Of a DNA stretch of 64,000 bases, positions 17,419 to 25,777 are shown piece by piece. The notes beneath the pieces are model-generated. The model worked only from the letters and a program-made list of their open reading frames with translations, was not told the origin of the DNA and made no database searches. Made by a program: the position numbers and the translations under genes. Source of the DNA: Alphaproteobacteria bacterium (GTDB lineage: Bacteria > Pseudomonadota > Alphaproteobacteria > Micropepsales > Micropepsaceae); contig JAHFQC010000006.1 in NCBI GenBank assembly GCA_023259375.1, positions 49,625-113,624 on the forward strand. The letters run 5' to 3'. The number at the start of each line of letters is the position of its first letter. Positions within the stretch are counted from its first letter, which is position 1.

Positions 17419-20205
17419 GTGACTCCCAGAAACAGAATTCTTGCGATCGTCGTCGGCGCGATTTTCCTCGCGCTCATCCTTTTGCGTCTTGCTGCCAGTT
17501 TCCTGGTGGATTGGGTGTGGTTCGCCTCGCTCGGCTTCGCCGGCGTGTTCTGGACGACGGTCAATGCCAAGATCGTGGTGTTCCTGGCGGCGTTCGTGCC
17601 GACGGCGGCGATCCTCTATGCCAATGCCGCTATCGCGCAGCGCCTGTCCGGGTTCCGCCCGCACCTGCACACGGTGACCTCGCCGTGGAACTCGATCGAG
17701 GGGCTGACGCCGCCGGTGCTGCTGGAACGGCTGTACCGCACGTTTCCCTGGCGAATTCTGATCGTCGTCGCGTCGCTGGTCGTGGCGCTGCTGATCGCCG
17801 CCTCCGAGCTCGGCAACTGGAGCGTGGCGCTGCGCTACATCTATCAGGTGCCGTACGGCCAGAACGATCCGCTGTTCGGGATGGACATCGGCTTCTACCT
17901 GTTCTCGCTGCCGGCCTATATCGCGCTCAAGGACTGGCTGTTGCTCGCCCTCACCATCGGCGGCGTCATGGCGGCAGTGCTGTACTGGGTGCATGGCGCC
18001 ATCCTGTTCGACCAGCAGCGCCGCTACATTGCGCCGGTCGTGGTCGCGCACGGCTCGGTGCTGCTCGGTGTTTGGCTTCTGGTCAAGGCGTGGGACTACT
18101 GGCTGCAGCGCTTCCAGGTAGTCTACGGTGACAACGGCGCCGTGGTTGGCGCCAGCTATACCGACGTGCATCTGCAGATTCCGATCCTGTGGGCGTTGAC
18201 GCTTCTGGCCATCGCCGGTGCGGTGGTGTCGTTTATCAATCTGCGCGGCCACTCGCTCAAGAATCCGGCGCTGGCGGCGGTGGCGCTGGTGGCGGTGTCG
18301 GTCGTGGTGGCGCCGCTGATCACCGGCGTGTACGAGCGCTTCTACGTCAAGCCGAACCAGCTTCAGCTCGAGGCGCCTTATATCGCGCGCAACATCGCCA
18401 TGACGCGCGAAGCGTATGGCCTCAATAACATCCAGGAAAAGCCGTTCGTCGCCGACGAGAATTTGACCGCCGCGGCCATCGCCGCCAACCGGCCGACGAT
18501 CGACAATATCCGGCTGTGGGACGTCAAGCCGCTGTTGGCGAGCTATTCCCAGCTTCAGGAAATCCGCACCTACTACAAATTCTCCGACGCCGACGTCGAC
18601 CGCTATCTGCTCGACGGCAAATACCAGCAGGTGATGACGACGGCGCGCGAATTCGATGCCACCCAGTTGCCGCCGAACGCCCAGACCTGGGTCAATCTGC
18701 ATGTGCTCTACACCCACGGCAACGGCGTGGTGATGAGCCCGGTGACCAAGACCGAGGTTGGCGGCTTGCCCGCGCTCTACATCAAGGACATTCCGCCGGT
18801 TTCCGACGGCGGCCCCAAGGTCACCGAGCCGCGCATCTATTTCGGCGAAGCCTCCGACAACTACATCATCGTCAAGAGTTCGACGCCGGAGTTCGATTAT
18901 CCCAAGGGTGACAACAACGTCTATGCCGCCTACAAGGGCCGCGACGGCGTTGCGATCGGCGGGCTCGGCAACCGGCTGCTGTTCTCGTGGTATTTCGGCG
19001 ACGTCAACATGCTGCTGTCGAAATACGTCACGCCGGAAAGCCGTCTGGTCTTCCGCCGCAACATCCAGCAGCGCATCACCGAGATCGCGCCGTTCCTGAC
19101 CCTCGACCACGATCCCTATATCGTGGTGTCGGGCGGCAAGCTCTATTGGATGCAGGACGCCTACACGACGTCCAGCGACTTCCCCTATTCGAAGCCGGCC
19201 GACAACGGCATGGGCAATTACGTCCGCAACTCCGTCAAGGTGGTGGTCGATGCCTATGAGGGCACGGTGGCGTTCTATATCGCCGATGCCGGCGATCCGC
19301 TGGTCAAGACCTATGCGCGGATGTTCCCCGGCATGTTCCAGCCGCTCGCCGCGATGCCGGCCGACCTGAAGCGCCACATCCGCTATCCGGAAGACTTCTT
19401 CGCCGTCCAGTCGCAGATGTACGCCTCCTATCACATGGACGCGCCGGAGGTGTTCTTCAGCCGCGAAGACCAGTGGCAGTTCCCCAAGAAGCCGTCGGCC
19501 GACGACGACACCGGGGAATCCAAGATGGAGCCGTACTACATCAACATGCGGCTGCCCGGTGCCAAAGAGACCGAGTTCGTTCTGATGCTGCCGATGGTGC
19601 CGCGTCAGAAGGAGAACATGATCGCCTGGCTCGCCGCGCGTTGCGATCCTGAGCATTACGGCAAGCTGATCGTCTACACCTTCCCGAAAGACAAGCTGAT
19701 CTACGGCCCGTTCCAGATCAACGCGCTGATCAGCCAGAACACCGAAGTCTCGCAGCAGATCACGCTGTGGAACCAGTCGGGCAGCCGCGTGATCCACGGC
19801 AATCTGTTGGTGGTGCCGATCGACAATTCGGTGCTGTATGTGATGCCGCTCTACCTGCGCGCCTCGTCGGGCCAGTTGCCGGAATTGAAGCGCGTCATCG
19901 CCGTCTACGATAACAAGGTGGTGATGGAAGAGACGCTGGGGCAGGCGCTGGTGGCCTTGTTCAAATCGTCGGAGGCCGCACTCGGCGAAAACGCGCCTGC
20001 CGCGGCGACCGGACCGGCGCAGGCCGCGGCCGGTGCGGTTCTGGCAGCCGTTCCGGCCGGCTCCGCCAAGGCCGCGCTCGATCACTACAACAAGGCGATA
20101 ACCAAGTTGAAGGCGGGCGACTGGGCCGGCTTCGGCGCCGAACTTGACGCCATGAAGCCGCTGCTGGAGGACTTGAACAAGGCCAAGCCGACGGCCGCGA
20201 AGTAG
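17419..20205 (+). CDS. UPF0182 family large membrane protein
   Basis: The 928-residue protein belongs to the uncharacterised UPF0182 (DUF UPF_0182) family. About seven transmembrane helices occupy residues 1-~310 (first helix ILAIVVGAIFLALILL; DWVWFASLGF is a hallmark). A large extracytoplasmic region follows with the conserved blocks VYERFYVKPNQL, APYIARNIAMTR, NIRLWDVKPLL, and WQFPKKP near the end. The last ~60 residues are Ala-rich (TPR-like tail). The start is GTG 17419. No function is established for the family. It is more usual in actinobacteria and cyanobacteria than in alphaproteobacteria. Confidence 0.93.
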   Translation: MTPRNRILAIVVGAIFLALILLRLAASFLVDWVWFASLGFAGVFWTTVNAKIVVFLAAFVPTAAILYANAAIAQRLSGFRPHLHTVTSPWNSIEGLTPPVLLERLYRTFPWRILIVVASLVVALLIAASELGNWSVALRYIYQVPYGQNDPLFGMDIGFYLFSLPAYIALKDWLLLALTIGGVMAAVLYWVHGAILFDQQRRYIAPVVVAHGSVLLGVWLLVKAWDYWLQRFQVVYGDNGAVVGASYTDVHLQIPILWALTLLAIAGAVVSFINLRGHSLKNPALAAVALVAVSVVVAPLITGVYERFYVKPNQLQLEAPYIARNIAMTREAYGLNNIQEKPFVADENLTAAAIAANRPTIDNIRLWDVKPLLASYSQLQEIRTYYKFSDADVDRYLLDGKYQQVMTTAREFDATQLPPNAQTWVNLHVLYTHGNGVVMSPVTKTEVGGLPALYIKDIPPVSDGGPKVTEPRIYFGEASDNYIIVKSSTPEFDYPKGDNNVYAAYKGRDGVAIGGLGNRLLFSWYFGDVNMLLSKYVTPESRLVFRRNIQQRITEIAPFLTLDHDPYIVVSGGKLYWMQDAYTTSSDFPYSKPADNGMGNYVRNSVKVVVDAYEGTVAFYIADAGDPLVKTYARMFPGMFQPLAAMPADLKRHIRYPEDFFAVQSQMYASYHMDAPEVFFSREDQWQFPKKPSADDDTGESKMEPYYINMRLPGAKETEFVLMLPMVPRQKENMIAWLAARCDPEHYGKLIVYTFPKDKLIYGPFQINALISQNTEVSQQITLWNQSGSRVIHGNLLVVPIDNSVLYVMPLYLRASSGQLPELKRVIAVYDNKVVMEETLGQALVALFKSSEAALGENAPAAATGPAQAAAGAVLAAVPAGSAKAALDHYNKAITKLKAGDWAGFGAELDAMKPLLEDLNKAKPTAAK

Positions 20206-20245
20206 ACACGCCGCATTGCCAGCTTGGCGTGTGCGCCAGTATAAT
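20206..20245 (+). promoter_or_regulatory. Promoter with overlapping inverted repeat, upstream of the TPR/retropepsin operon
   Basis: TTGCCA (20216-20221) and TATAAT (20240-20245) are 18 bp apart, a good sigma-70-type match placed 30 bp before the next start codon. The inverted repeat ACACGCC (20206-20212) / GGCGTGT (20226-20232) brackets the -35 element. It may be a repressor operator, or a weak hairpin ending the UPF0182 transcript; there is no T-run. Confidence 0.45.
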
Positions 20246-20274
20246 TCTCCCCGCGGGCTTCGGGGGGAGTTGGC

Positions 20275-21144
20275 ATGGAGCGTTTTGTGGCGGCCGCGCT
20301 GGCGTTCGCAGCGCTTGCCGTTGGGGCAGAGGCAGCAAGTTACGACGACTTTGCGCAGGCGGTGACGGCGAATATCCGTGGTGACGCGGAAGGCGCGATC
20401 AAGGGTTTCACCACCGCGCTCAAGGCCGGAGATCTGCCACCCGCGTATGTCTTTGCCGCCTATCGCAGTCGGGCGGATGCTTACCTGGACCTCGACCGTT
20501 GCAGCGATGCGCTGACCGATTTGAATGCCGCGGCCGCGTTACGACCGCTGGACCGGGTCGGGTATTATATGCGCGCCTCGGCGCGGCTCTGCGCCAACGA
20601 TAGCGCCGGTGCGCAGCAGGATTTCGAAGCCGGCAACGGGCTCTTTGGAACCCACGAGCGGTTCTTCGACTTCGCTCGGCAGCAATGGCAATACGGCGAT
20701 TTCCAGAACGCGCGCGGCAATCTCGACAAGGCAATCGATATGTTGATCGCGGCCAAGGATCGAGACTCGCGCGCCCGCTATGTCGTGTTGTGGTATGCGA
20801 TCACGGCTGACCGCTTGGGGACGCTCGATCGCGCCAAGCTGGAGAAAGCGGTTGATTTCCTGAGCAGCAGCAAATGGCCCATGCCGCTGCTCGATTTCTA
20901 TCTGGGAACCCGCAAAGTCGAGGAGGTCGTGGCCAAGGCGGCGCGCGGCGATAGCGACGATGTTCCCGGCCAGAAATGCGAAGCCGATTTCTATCTTGCG
21001 GAATGGAATATCGCGCGCGGCGGCAGGGACGCGGCCAAGCCGCTGATTGCTTCGGCGCTGGCCGGATGTCCTGCGGGCTTCATCGAACGCCGGGCCGCAA
21101 AAGCCGAAGCGAAGCGCCTGGACGTGAAGGAGGGCGGGAAATGA
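20275..21144 (+). CDS. Periplasmic TPR-like protein
   Basis: The 289-residue protein has a Sec signal peptide (MERFVAAALAFAALAVGAEA) and helical repeats resembling tetratricopeptides: AAYRSRADAYLDLDRCSDAL, GYYMRASARL, QWQYGDFQNARGNLDKAIDM. The late block GQKCEADFYLAEWNIARG is typical of a family of short alphaproteobacterial TPR proteins. The function is unknown; TPRs usually mediate protein-protein contacts. Its stop overlaps the start of the retropepsin-like gene, suggesting the two exported proteins act together. Confidence 0.85.
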   Translation: MERFVAAALAFAALAVGAEAASYDDFAQAVTANIRGDAEGAIKGFTTALKAGDLPPAYVFAAYRSRADAYLDLDRCSDALTDLNAAAALRPLDRVGYYMRASARLCANDSAGAQQDFEAGNGLFGTHERFFDFARQQWQYGDFQNARGNLDKAIDMLIAAKDRDSRARYVVLWYAITADRLGTLDRAKLEKAVDFLSSSKWPMPLLDFYLGTRKVEEVVAKAARGDSDDVPGQKCEADFYLAEWNIARGGRDAAKPLIASALAGCPAGFIERRAAKAEAKRLDVKEGGK

Positions 21145-22013
21145 TCCGCCGAACCGTTCTGACAATGGCTTTCATGGCTTCATTCGGCGCCGCTGCTGCA
21201 GAAGACTGTACGCTTGCCATTGTCTCCAAGCTTCCGATGGACATCGTCAATGCCGGCGTCATGACGGTTCCCGTGACACTCAACAACAAGCCGTTCCAGA
21301 TGCTGGTCGATACCGGCGACTATTATTCCATCGTCACGACGCGGACGGCCAAGATACTCGGCGTGGAGCCGGTACCAGCCGGCAACTTCATGCTCAGGGG
21401 CTGGGGCGGAACCTTGATCGACCGCTTCGTCAATCTCGACCAGTTCGGATTTGGGCGGCTGTCGCGAGACCGGACGCAGTTCATGGTCACGCCGCGCGAC
21501 GAGCTAAACTTCGATGGATTGCTGGGGGCGGATTTCCTCTATTTCTTCGATCTCGACTTCGATTTTGCCAAGGCCTCGCTGAATCTGATTTCCCCCAACC
21601 ATTGCAAGGGCAAGGTCGTCTATTGGACCAAAGGCGAGTATGGCCTTGTTCCGTTCGACTACAAGGACCGCAGCATCCAATTGACCGTTATGCTCGACGG
21701 CAAGGAGGTGCGCGCCGTGCTCGACACCGGCGCCTCCGATACGGTCATGAGCCTGGAGAAAGCCGAAGATCTGTTCGGCATCGACGAGAAAACGCTGAAG
21801 GATCACAAAGGCCGCTATCCGTTCAAGTCGCTGTCTTTCGGGGACGTCTCGGTGAGCAATCCGGATATCACCCTCGTATCGGAAAAGGCGAGCAAGATGC
21901 TGGACTGGGGCGGTCCGCGCTTGCTGCTCGGCATGGGCGTTTTGCGCCGTCTGCACCTCTACATCAGCTACAAGGAAGAGACACTCTACATCACCCCCGC
22001 GACGCAGTATTGA
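21141..22013 (+). CDS. Exported two-lobed retropepsin-like aspartic protease
   Basis: The 290-residue protein has a signal peptide (residues 1-~20, FMASFGAAAA) and two retropepsin-like lobes. The first contains QMLVDTGDYYSIV, and its closing strand is DGLLGADFLY. The second contains RAVLDTGASDTVMS and closes at LLLGMGVLRRLHLY. Both D-T-G triads are intact, so one chain could form a complete active site, as in pepsin. The ATG overlaps the upstream stop (ATGA). The substrate is unknown; periplasmic location is inferred from the signal peptide. Confidence 0.85.
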   Translation: MIRRTVLTMAFMASFGAAAAEDCTLAIVSKLPMDIVNAGVMTVPVTLNNKPFQMLVDTGDYYSIVTTRTAKILGVEPVPAGNFMLRGWGGTLIDRFVNLDQFGFGRLSRDRTQFMVTPRDELNFDGLLGADFLYFFDLDFDFAKASLNLISPNHCKGKVVYWTKGEYGLVPFDYKDRSIQLTVMLDGKEVRAVLDTGASDTVMSLEKAEDLFGIDEKTLKDHKGRYPFKSLSFGDVSVSNPDITLVSEKASKMLDWGGPRLLLGMGVLRRLHLYISYKEETLYITPATQY

Positions 22014-22016
22014 GCG

Positions 22017-22784
22017 TCAGCGCTCGCGCAGCTTCAGCCGGGCGGTGAAGGCGGGCTTGTCTTCCGTCGTCTTGCGGCCCTGATAGTGGCGCAGCACTGT
22101 GCCGTCGGCGTCCGGCGTGCCGGGTTCGCTTTCGATCACGATGGTGTCGCCGACGCCGGTCTCGGCGAGGAAGTTCACGTCGTACTCGTCGATGGCGTAG
22201 CGCTTCAATTCGTCGAGCGTCAGCGTATCGGTCACCCACTGGGCATAGCGGGTGTTGTTGACGTGGCCGTTGACGTCGAGATCGCTGTTGCGCACTTCGA
22301 AGCGCGCGATCTCGCTAAGGTCGGTGCGGGGCGGGATGCGTTCGGCCGCAATCTCGAGCACGCCCTCGGTGAGCGAGGGCACGCCGAACATGATCTTGTC
22401 GAGCTTCTGGACCTTGCGGGTGTTCCAGTCGAGCACCAGCCAACTGGTCGAGCATTCGCCGATGCGGCGCTCGCTGCCGTTCTTATCCGCGGCGATGATC
22501 TCGAATTCGCGCAGCGCCATGATGGCGCCGGAGCGGCGCGGCCAAGTGCGGATGGTCACCTTGTCTTCCCACTGCGGCCATTCCTTCATCACCACTTTCT
22601 GGCGCGACAGCACCCACAGCGTGGCTTTCTCGACCAGGGCGTCGTAGCCCCAGCCGAGGTGTTCGGCGTGGATCCAGGCGATGTCCTGCAACAGGTTGAG
22701 AAGACCGACCAGGCTGAGGCGCTTCTGGTGGTCGAGCACCATGGTGTTGACGTCGTAGTGCTGGGTCCAGACGGGATCGCTCAT
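22017..22784 (-). CDS. Acyl-ACP thioesterase-like protein (double hotdog)
   Basis: The 255-residue protein resembles bacterial acyl-ACP thioesterases of the FatA/FatB superfamily. The N-terminal hotdog (QHYDVNTMVLDHQKRLSLVG, LWVLSRQKVVM) and the C-terminal hotdog (VRNSDLDVNGHVNNTRYAQW, which contains the conserved Asn and His of the catalytic region) are both present. It should release fatty acids from acyl carrier protein. The open frame extends eight codons further, but the ATG at 22784 has AAGAGG six bases upstream, so it is preferred. It converges with the retropepsin gene. Confidence 0.88.
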   Translation of the reverse strand: MSDPVWTQHYDVNTMVLDHQKRLSLVGLLNLLQDIAWIHAEHLGWGYDALVEKATLWVLSRQKVVMKEWPQWEDKVTIRTWPRRSGAIMALREFEIIAADKNGSERRIGECSTSWLVLDWNTRKVQKLDKIMFGVPSLTEGVLEIAAERIPPRTDLSEIARFEVRNSDLDVNGHVNNTRYAQWVTDTLTLDELKRYAIDEYDVNFLAETGVGDTIVIESEPGTPDADGTVLRHYQGRKTTEDKPAFTARLKLRER

Positions 22785-22893
22785 GGTGTACCTCTTACAA
22801 AGGTACATGGACCCAAACGCGGCACGCGAACAAGGGCGCGGATTAACTCAGAGCGTTTCGAACGCTCGAAGGCGATAGGCTTTAGACAAACGA

Positions 22894-22925
22894 AAAGCCG
22901 GAGGGGAGAGGGACCCTCCGGCTTT
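22894..22925 (-). terminator. Terminator of the hsp20-DUF1150 operon
   Basis: A perfect 12-bp stem, AAAGCCGGAGGG (22894-22905) / CCCTCCGGCTTT (22914-22925), surrounds an 8-base loop. Read on the minus strand it ends in TTTTCG, 20 bp after the DUF1150 stop codon. Confidence 0.85.
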
Positions 22926-22945
22926 GGAACCCGGCATGCGCGAAA

Positions 22946-23185
22946 TCAGTGCAGCGATACCGGCTTGAATTCGTTCTGGACGGCCGCACCCCAGGCGCTG
23001 TCGTAATCGTCTGTAACGCCGATCACGCTGCCGTCTTCGGCATGCAGCACATAGAGCTTTCCGTCGGGCGGCAATTCGATGCCGGGAGGGATCAGGCCGA
23101 GACGATGGGCTTCGGCACTGCCGGTCGGCTTAATGTAAGCGACCCGCTCCTCTTCCGGAGTGAATTCAATGTCGATCTCATTCAT
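22946..23185 (-). CDS. DUF1150 family protein
   Basis: The 79-residue protein belongs to the alphaproteobacterial DUF1150 family. Its typical features are an acidic N-terminus, the block VAYIKPT, and the ending DGKLYVLHAEDGSVIGVTDD. The function is not known. It is translationally coupled to the small heat-shock gene (ATGA at 23182-23185), the family's common location, so it is probably made during heat stress. A strong terminator follows. Confidence 0.9.
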   Translation of the reverse strand: MNEIDIEFTPEEERVAYIKPTGSAEAHRLGLIPPGIELPPDGKLYVLHAEDGSVIGVTDDYDSAWGAAVQNEFKPVSLH

Positions 23186-23634
23186 GGCAACGTCCTTTCC
23201 GGCTTTGCCTTGTTTCCCTCCGGATGTCCCGCCTCGATCTCTATAGTACGCACGATCGTGGCGCTCTTGGGGCGTTCGAGATCGATGCTCAACAGTCCGT
23301 TTTCCAGACTTGCGCCCGTTACCTCGATGCCTTCTGCCAATACAAACGCGCGTTGAAACTGTCTGGCTGCAATGCCCCGGTGCAAGAAATTGCGATCTCC
23401 TGCTTCGGACTGCTTGCCGCGGATGACAAGTTGACGATCTTCGACCGTCACGTTCAGTTCTTCGCGACAGAAACCGGCCACCGCAAGGGTGATGCGCAGT
23501 TTGTCGTCGTCGGATTGTTCAATGTTGTACGGGGGATACCCGTCGCCACCGCTTTTGGCGGTACGCTCGAGGAGCTGCTCCAGCCGCTCGAAGCCCAGTA
23601 GGAAAGGGCTATTGAAATAGACGGTACGGTTCAT
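23182..23634 (-). CDS. Small heat-shock protein, Hsp20/alpha-crystallin family
   Basis: This 150-residue chaperone binds unfolding proteins and holds them for refolding. It starts MNRTVYFNSPFLLGFERLEQ, the class A IbpA-like N-terminus of alphaproteobacteria. The alpha-crystallin domain spans ~35-130, with NIEQSDDDKLRITLAVAGF, LVIRGKQ, and the A-x-x-x-N-G-x-L-like motif ASLENGLLSIDL. The frame is open 47 codons upstream, but the ATG at 23634 has AAGGAGGG ahead of it. A sigma-32-type promoter and a structured leader precede it. It is in an operon with DUF1150. Confidence 0.95.
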   Translation of the reverse strand: MNRTVYFNSPFLLGFERLEQLLERTAKSGGDGYPPYNIEQSDDDKLRITLAVAGFCREELNVTVEDRQLVIRGKQSEAGDRNFLHRGIAARQFQRAFVLAEGIEVTGASLENGLLSIDLERPKSATIVRTIEIEAGHPEGNKAKPERTLP

Positions 23635-23670
23635 GACAAAGCCCTCCTTAAGCGGCTTCGTAAGGCTGCG

Positions 23671-23740
23671 GCCCGAAAAGCGCTTTCCCGAAAAGTGGGA
23701 ACCGGTTTTCGGTCCGAAAGCGCGGCCCAAAAAGCGGCGC
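23671..23740. repeat. Dispersed CCGAAAAG/CGGTTTTCGG-type intergenic repeat in the hsp20 leader
   Basis: The stretch contains CCGAAAAGCGCTTT, then CCGAAAAGTGGGAACC followed by GGTTTTCGG, then CCGAAAGCGCGG. The inverted CCGAAAA...TTTTCGG pairs match a palindromic repeat family common in Rhizobiales intergenic DNA. It lies in the 5' untranslated region of the Hsp20 gene and should fold into hairpins there. Related but diverged pieces occur at 28927-28959 and 31707-31772. Confidence 0.6.
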
Positions 23741-23750
23741 CGCACGAGTA

Positions 23751-23780
23751 CAATGTGGGGTGAATCCTCCGTCATTCAAG
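23751..23780 (-). promoter_or_regulatory. RpoH (sigma-32) promoter of the hsp20-DUF1150 operon
   Basis: On the minus strand CTTGAA (23780-23775), 14 bases and CCCCACATT match the heat-shock consensus CTTGAA-N13/14-CCCCATnT with one change. The predicted transcript starts near 23743, leaving a leader of about 110 nt before the ATG at 23634. Confidence 0.75.
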
Positions 23781-23834
23781 GTGGGTGTTGTGCCTTCCTC
23801 AACGGAGTGTTGCACCCTGGTTCGGGAGATATTC

Positions 23835-25580
23835 TTGCGCGTTCGTCCGGCAGTCTTCTTCGATGATGTATCCACAGGCTTCTTAACCCAATTTGCCCGC
23901 CCGCAGCGGGTTATTCGCGCCGACCGGCCTGAGGAGGTCGGGCCCGCGCTGGAAGCCCTGCAGCAGGCGGTGGGGGCAGGAAATTATGTTGCGGGATACC
24001 TGTCCTACGAGGCCGGCTATGCCCTGGAGCCCCGGCTGGCGCCTCTGGAGCCGCCTGTCCGCGATGGATCGCTGGTGTGGTTTGGTGTGTTCGATCCTCC
24101 TGTCACGGCCCCTGCGGCGGCGCTGGACGGCTGGCTGGAGGGCAGGGCGTATGCTGGGCCCCTGACGCCGGAATGGGATCTGACGGCCTACGCCGCCCGC
24201 TTCAACCAGGTGAAAGCGCTGATCGCTGCCGGAGATTTCTATCAGGCCAATCTGACCTTCCGGGCGGGTTTTGCCTTCGCCGGCGATCCGCTGGCGCTTT
24301 ACGCCAAACTGCGTCCCGCGTCCGGCGCCCGGTACGGCGCTTATATCGATACCGGATCGCATCAGCTTCTGTCGCTATCGCCCGAGCTGTTTTTCGAAAT
24401 CGCGGACGGCATCGTCACTGCCAAGCCGATGAAAGGCACCGCGGCCCGTGAAGCCGATCCTGCCGCTGATGCGCGGGTCCGTACTGAGCTGGCTGCCAGC
24501 ATTAAGAACCGGGCCGAGAACCTGATGATCGTGGATCTGCTCCGCAACGATCTCGGCCGCATCGCCGAGCTTGGCAGCGTGACGGTGCCCGATCTCTTTG
24601 CCATCGAAACCTATCCGACGGTGCATCAGATGGTGTCGACCGTCTCCGCCCGTCTGAAGCCCGGCATCGATATTCCCGCTATCGTCCGCGCGCTGTTTCC
24701 CTGCGGTTCGGTTACCGGGGCGCCGAAGATCCGCGCCATGGAGACGATTGCCGCTTTGGAAGGCTCGCCGCGCGAGGCCTATTGCGGCGCCATCGGCTGG
24801 TTCGCGCCCGACGGCTCGGCCCGGTTCAATGTCGCGATCCGTACACTGACGATTGCGGGCAATCGCGGCGAACTCGGCATTGGCGGCGGTATCGTGCAGG
24901 ATTCCGACTGTGCCGACGAATACGCCGAAGCCTTGCTCAAGGCCCGCTATTTCGACATCGCCCGCCGTCCGCTTGAATTGATCGAAACCCTGCGCTGGTC
25001 GGCGGACGAGGGCTTCGTGCGGCGCGATCTCCATCTCGATCGCATGCAAGCCTCCGCTGCTTTCTTCGGTCTCGCGTTCGACCGCGCCCGCGCGTTGGAT
25101 GTGCTGGACGAGGCGACCTATGCGCTTGCCTTGCCGTCACAGGATCGCTGTGCCCATCGCTTGCGTCTGACGCTCGATGAGACCGGCGAGATCGCCTGCA
25201 CCACGGCACGCCTGCCGCCCACAAAAGACGTTTGGACAGTCGCGCTGGCCGAGCGCCGCCTGCAATCGAGCGATCCGCTCGCCCGCCACAAGATCAACTG
25301 GCGTGAGGCGTACGACATCGCGCCGCCGCCCGGCATCGATGAACTTGTCTTCCTCAACGAGCGCGGCGAGGTAGTGGAGGGCGCTCGCACCAACATTTTC
25401 GTCGCCCGCGACGGACGGCTTCTCACCCCGCCACTGTCCGCGGGTTGCCTTGATGGCGTCCTGCGCCGCGCACTCCTCGCCGAAGACCGCGCCGTCGAAG
25501 CGCCGCTGACGCCCGCCGATCTCGCCGGAGAATTCTATCTCGGCAATTCGTTGAGAGGGCTGGTGAGGGGAAACTTATAG
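23835..25580 (+). CDS. pabB: Aminodeoxychorismate synthase component I fused to aminodeoxychorismate lyase
   Basis: This PabB-PabC fusion for p-aminobenzoate (folate) synthesis has 581 residues from TTG 23835. The chorismate-binding domain shows YLSYEAGYAL, GDFYQANLT, KPMKGTAARE, IVDLLRNDLGR, FPCGSVTGAPK and GIGGGIVQDSD. The C-terminal third is a class IV PLP enzyme with Lys486 in ARHKINWREAYD and FLNERGEVVEGARTNIFV. The ORF is open from ATG 23760, but that start would overlap the hsp20 promoter. GGGAG lies six bases before the TTG, so TTG 23835 is preferred. The partner glutaminase PabA is not in the window. Confidence 0.9.
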   Translation: MRVRPAVFFDDVSTGFLTQFARPQRVIRADRPEEVGPALEALQQAVGAGNYVAGYLSYEAGYALEPRLAPLEPPVRDGSLVWFGVFDPPVTAPAAALDGWLEGRAYAGPLTPEWDLTAYAARFNQVKALIAAGDFYQANLTFRAGFAFAGDPLALYAKLRPASGARYGAYIDTGSHQLLSLSPELFFEIADGIVTAKPMKGTAAREADPAADARVRTELAASIKNRAENLMIVDLLRNDLGRIAELGSVTVPDLFAIETYPTVHQMVSTVSARLKPGIDIPAIVRALFPCGSVTGAPKIRAMETIAALEGSPREAYCGAIGWFAPDGSARFNVAIRTLTIAGNRGELGIGGGIVQDSDCADEYAEALLKARYFDIARRPLELIETLRWSADEGFVRRDLHLDRMQASAAFFGLAFDRARALDVLDEATYALALPSQDRCAHRLRLTLDETGEIACTTARLPPTKDVWTVALAERRLQSSDPLARHKINWREAYDIAPPPGIDELVFLNERGEVVEGARTNIFVARDGRLLTPPLSAGCLDGVLRRALLAEDRAVEAPLTPADLAGEFYLGNSLRGLVRGNL

Positions 25581-25584
25581 ATAC

Positions 25585-25765
25585 TGTCATCCCCGGCGGA
25601 GCAAGCGAAGCGCAGCGACGGGAAGGGGACCCAGGATGTGCCGGCAAGATGATTTTGTAGAACGAGCAAAAACGCTGTGCCTAATCCCTTACAGCGTACT
25701 AGTTCTGGCTACTGGGTTCCCTTTCCTTCGCCTGGCGCTACGCGCCTTGGCTCAGCCGGGAATGA
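25585..25765. repeat. Palindromic intergenic element, copy 1 (family A)
   Basis: A 181-bp element has terminal inverted repeats TGTCATCCCCGGC and GCCGGGAATGACA, and inner inverted repeats GGGAAGGGGACCCAGG and CTGGGTTCCCTTTCC. The same order of blocks recurs at 45010-45180. There is no ORF, so it looks like a non-autonomous MITE-like or REP-type element. It separates pabBC from the convergent GMC genes. Confidence 0.8.
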
Positions 25766-25777
25766 CAGATTGTGTGG

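Noticed and set aside
17377..20085. 902-codon minus-strand ORF opposite the UPF0182 gene
   Set aside because: The composition (Arg/His/Gln-rich, no domain) is typical of antisense frames of high-GC genes.
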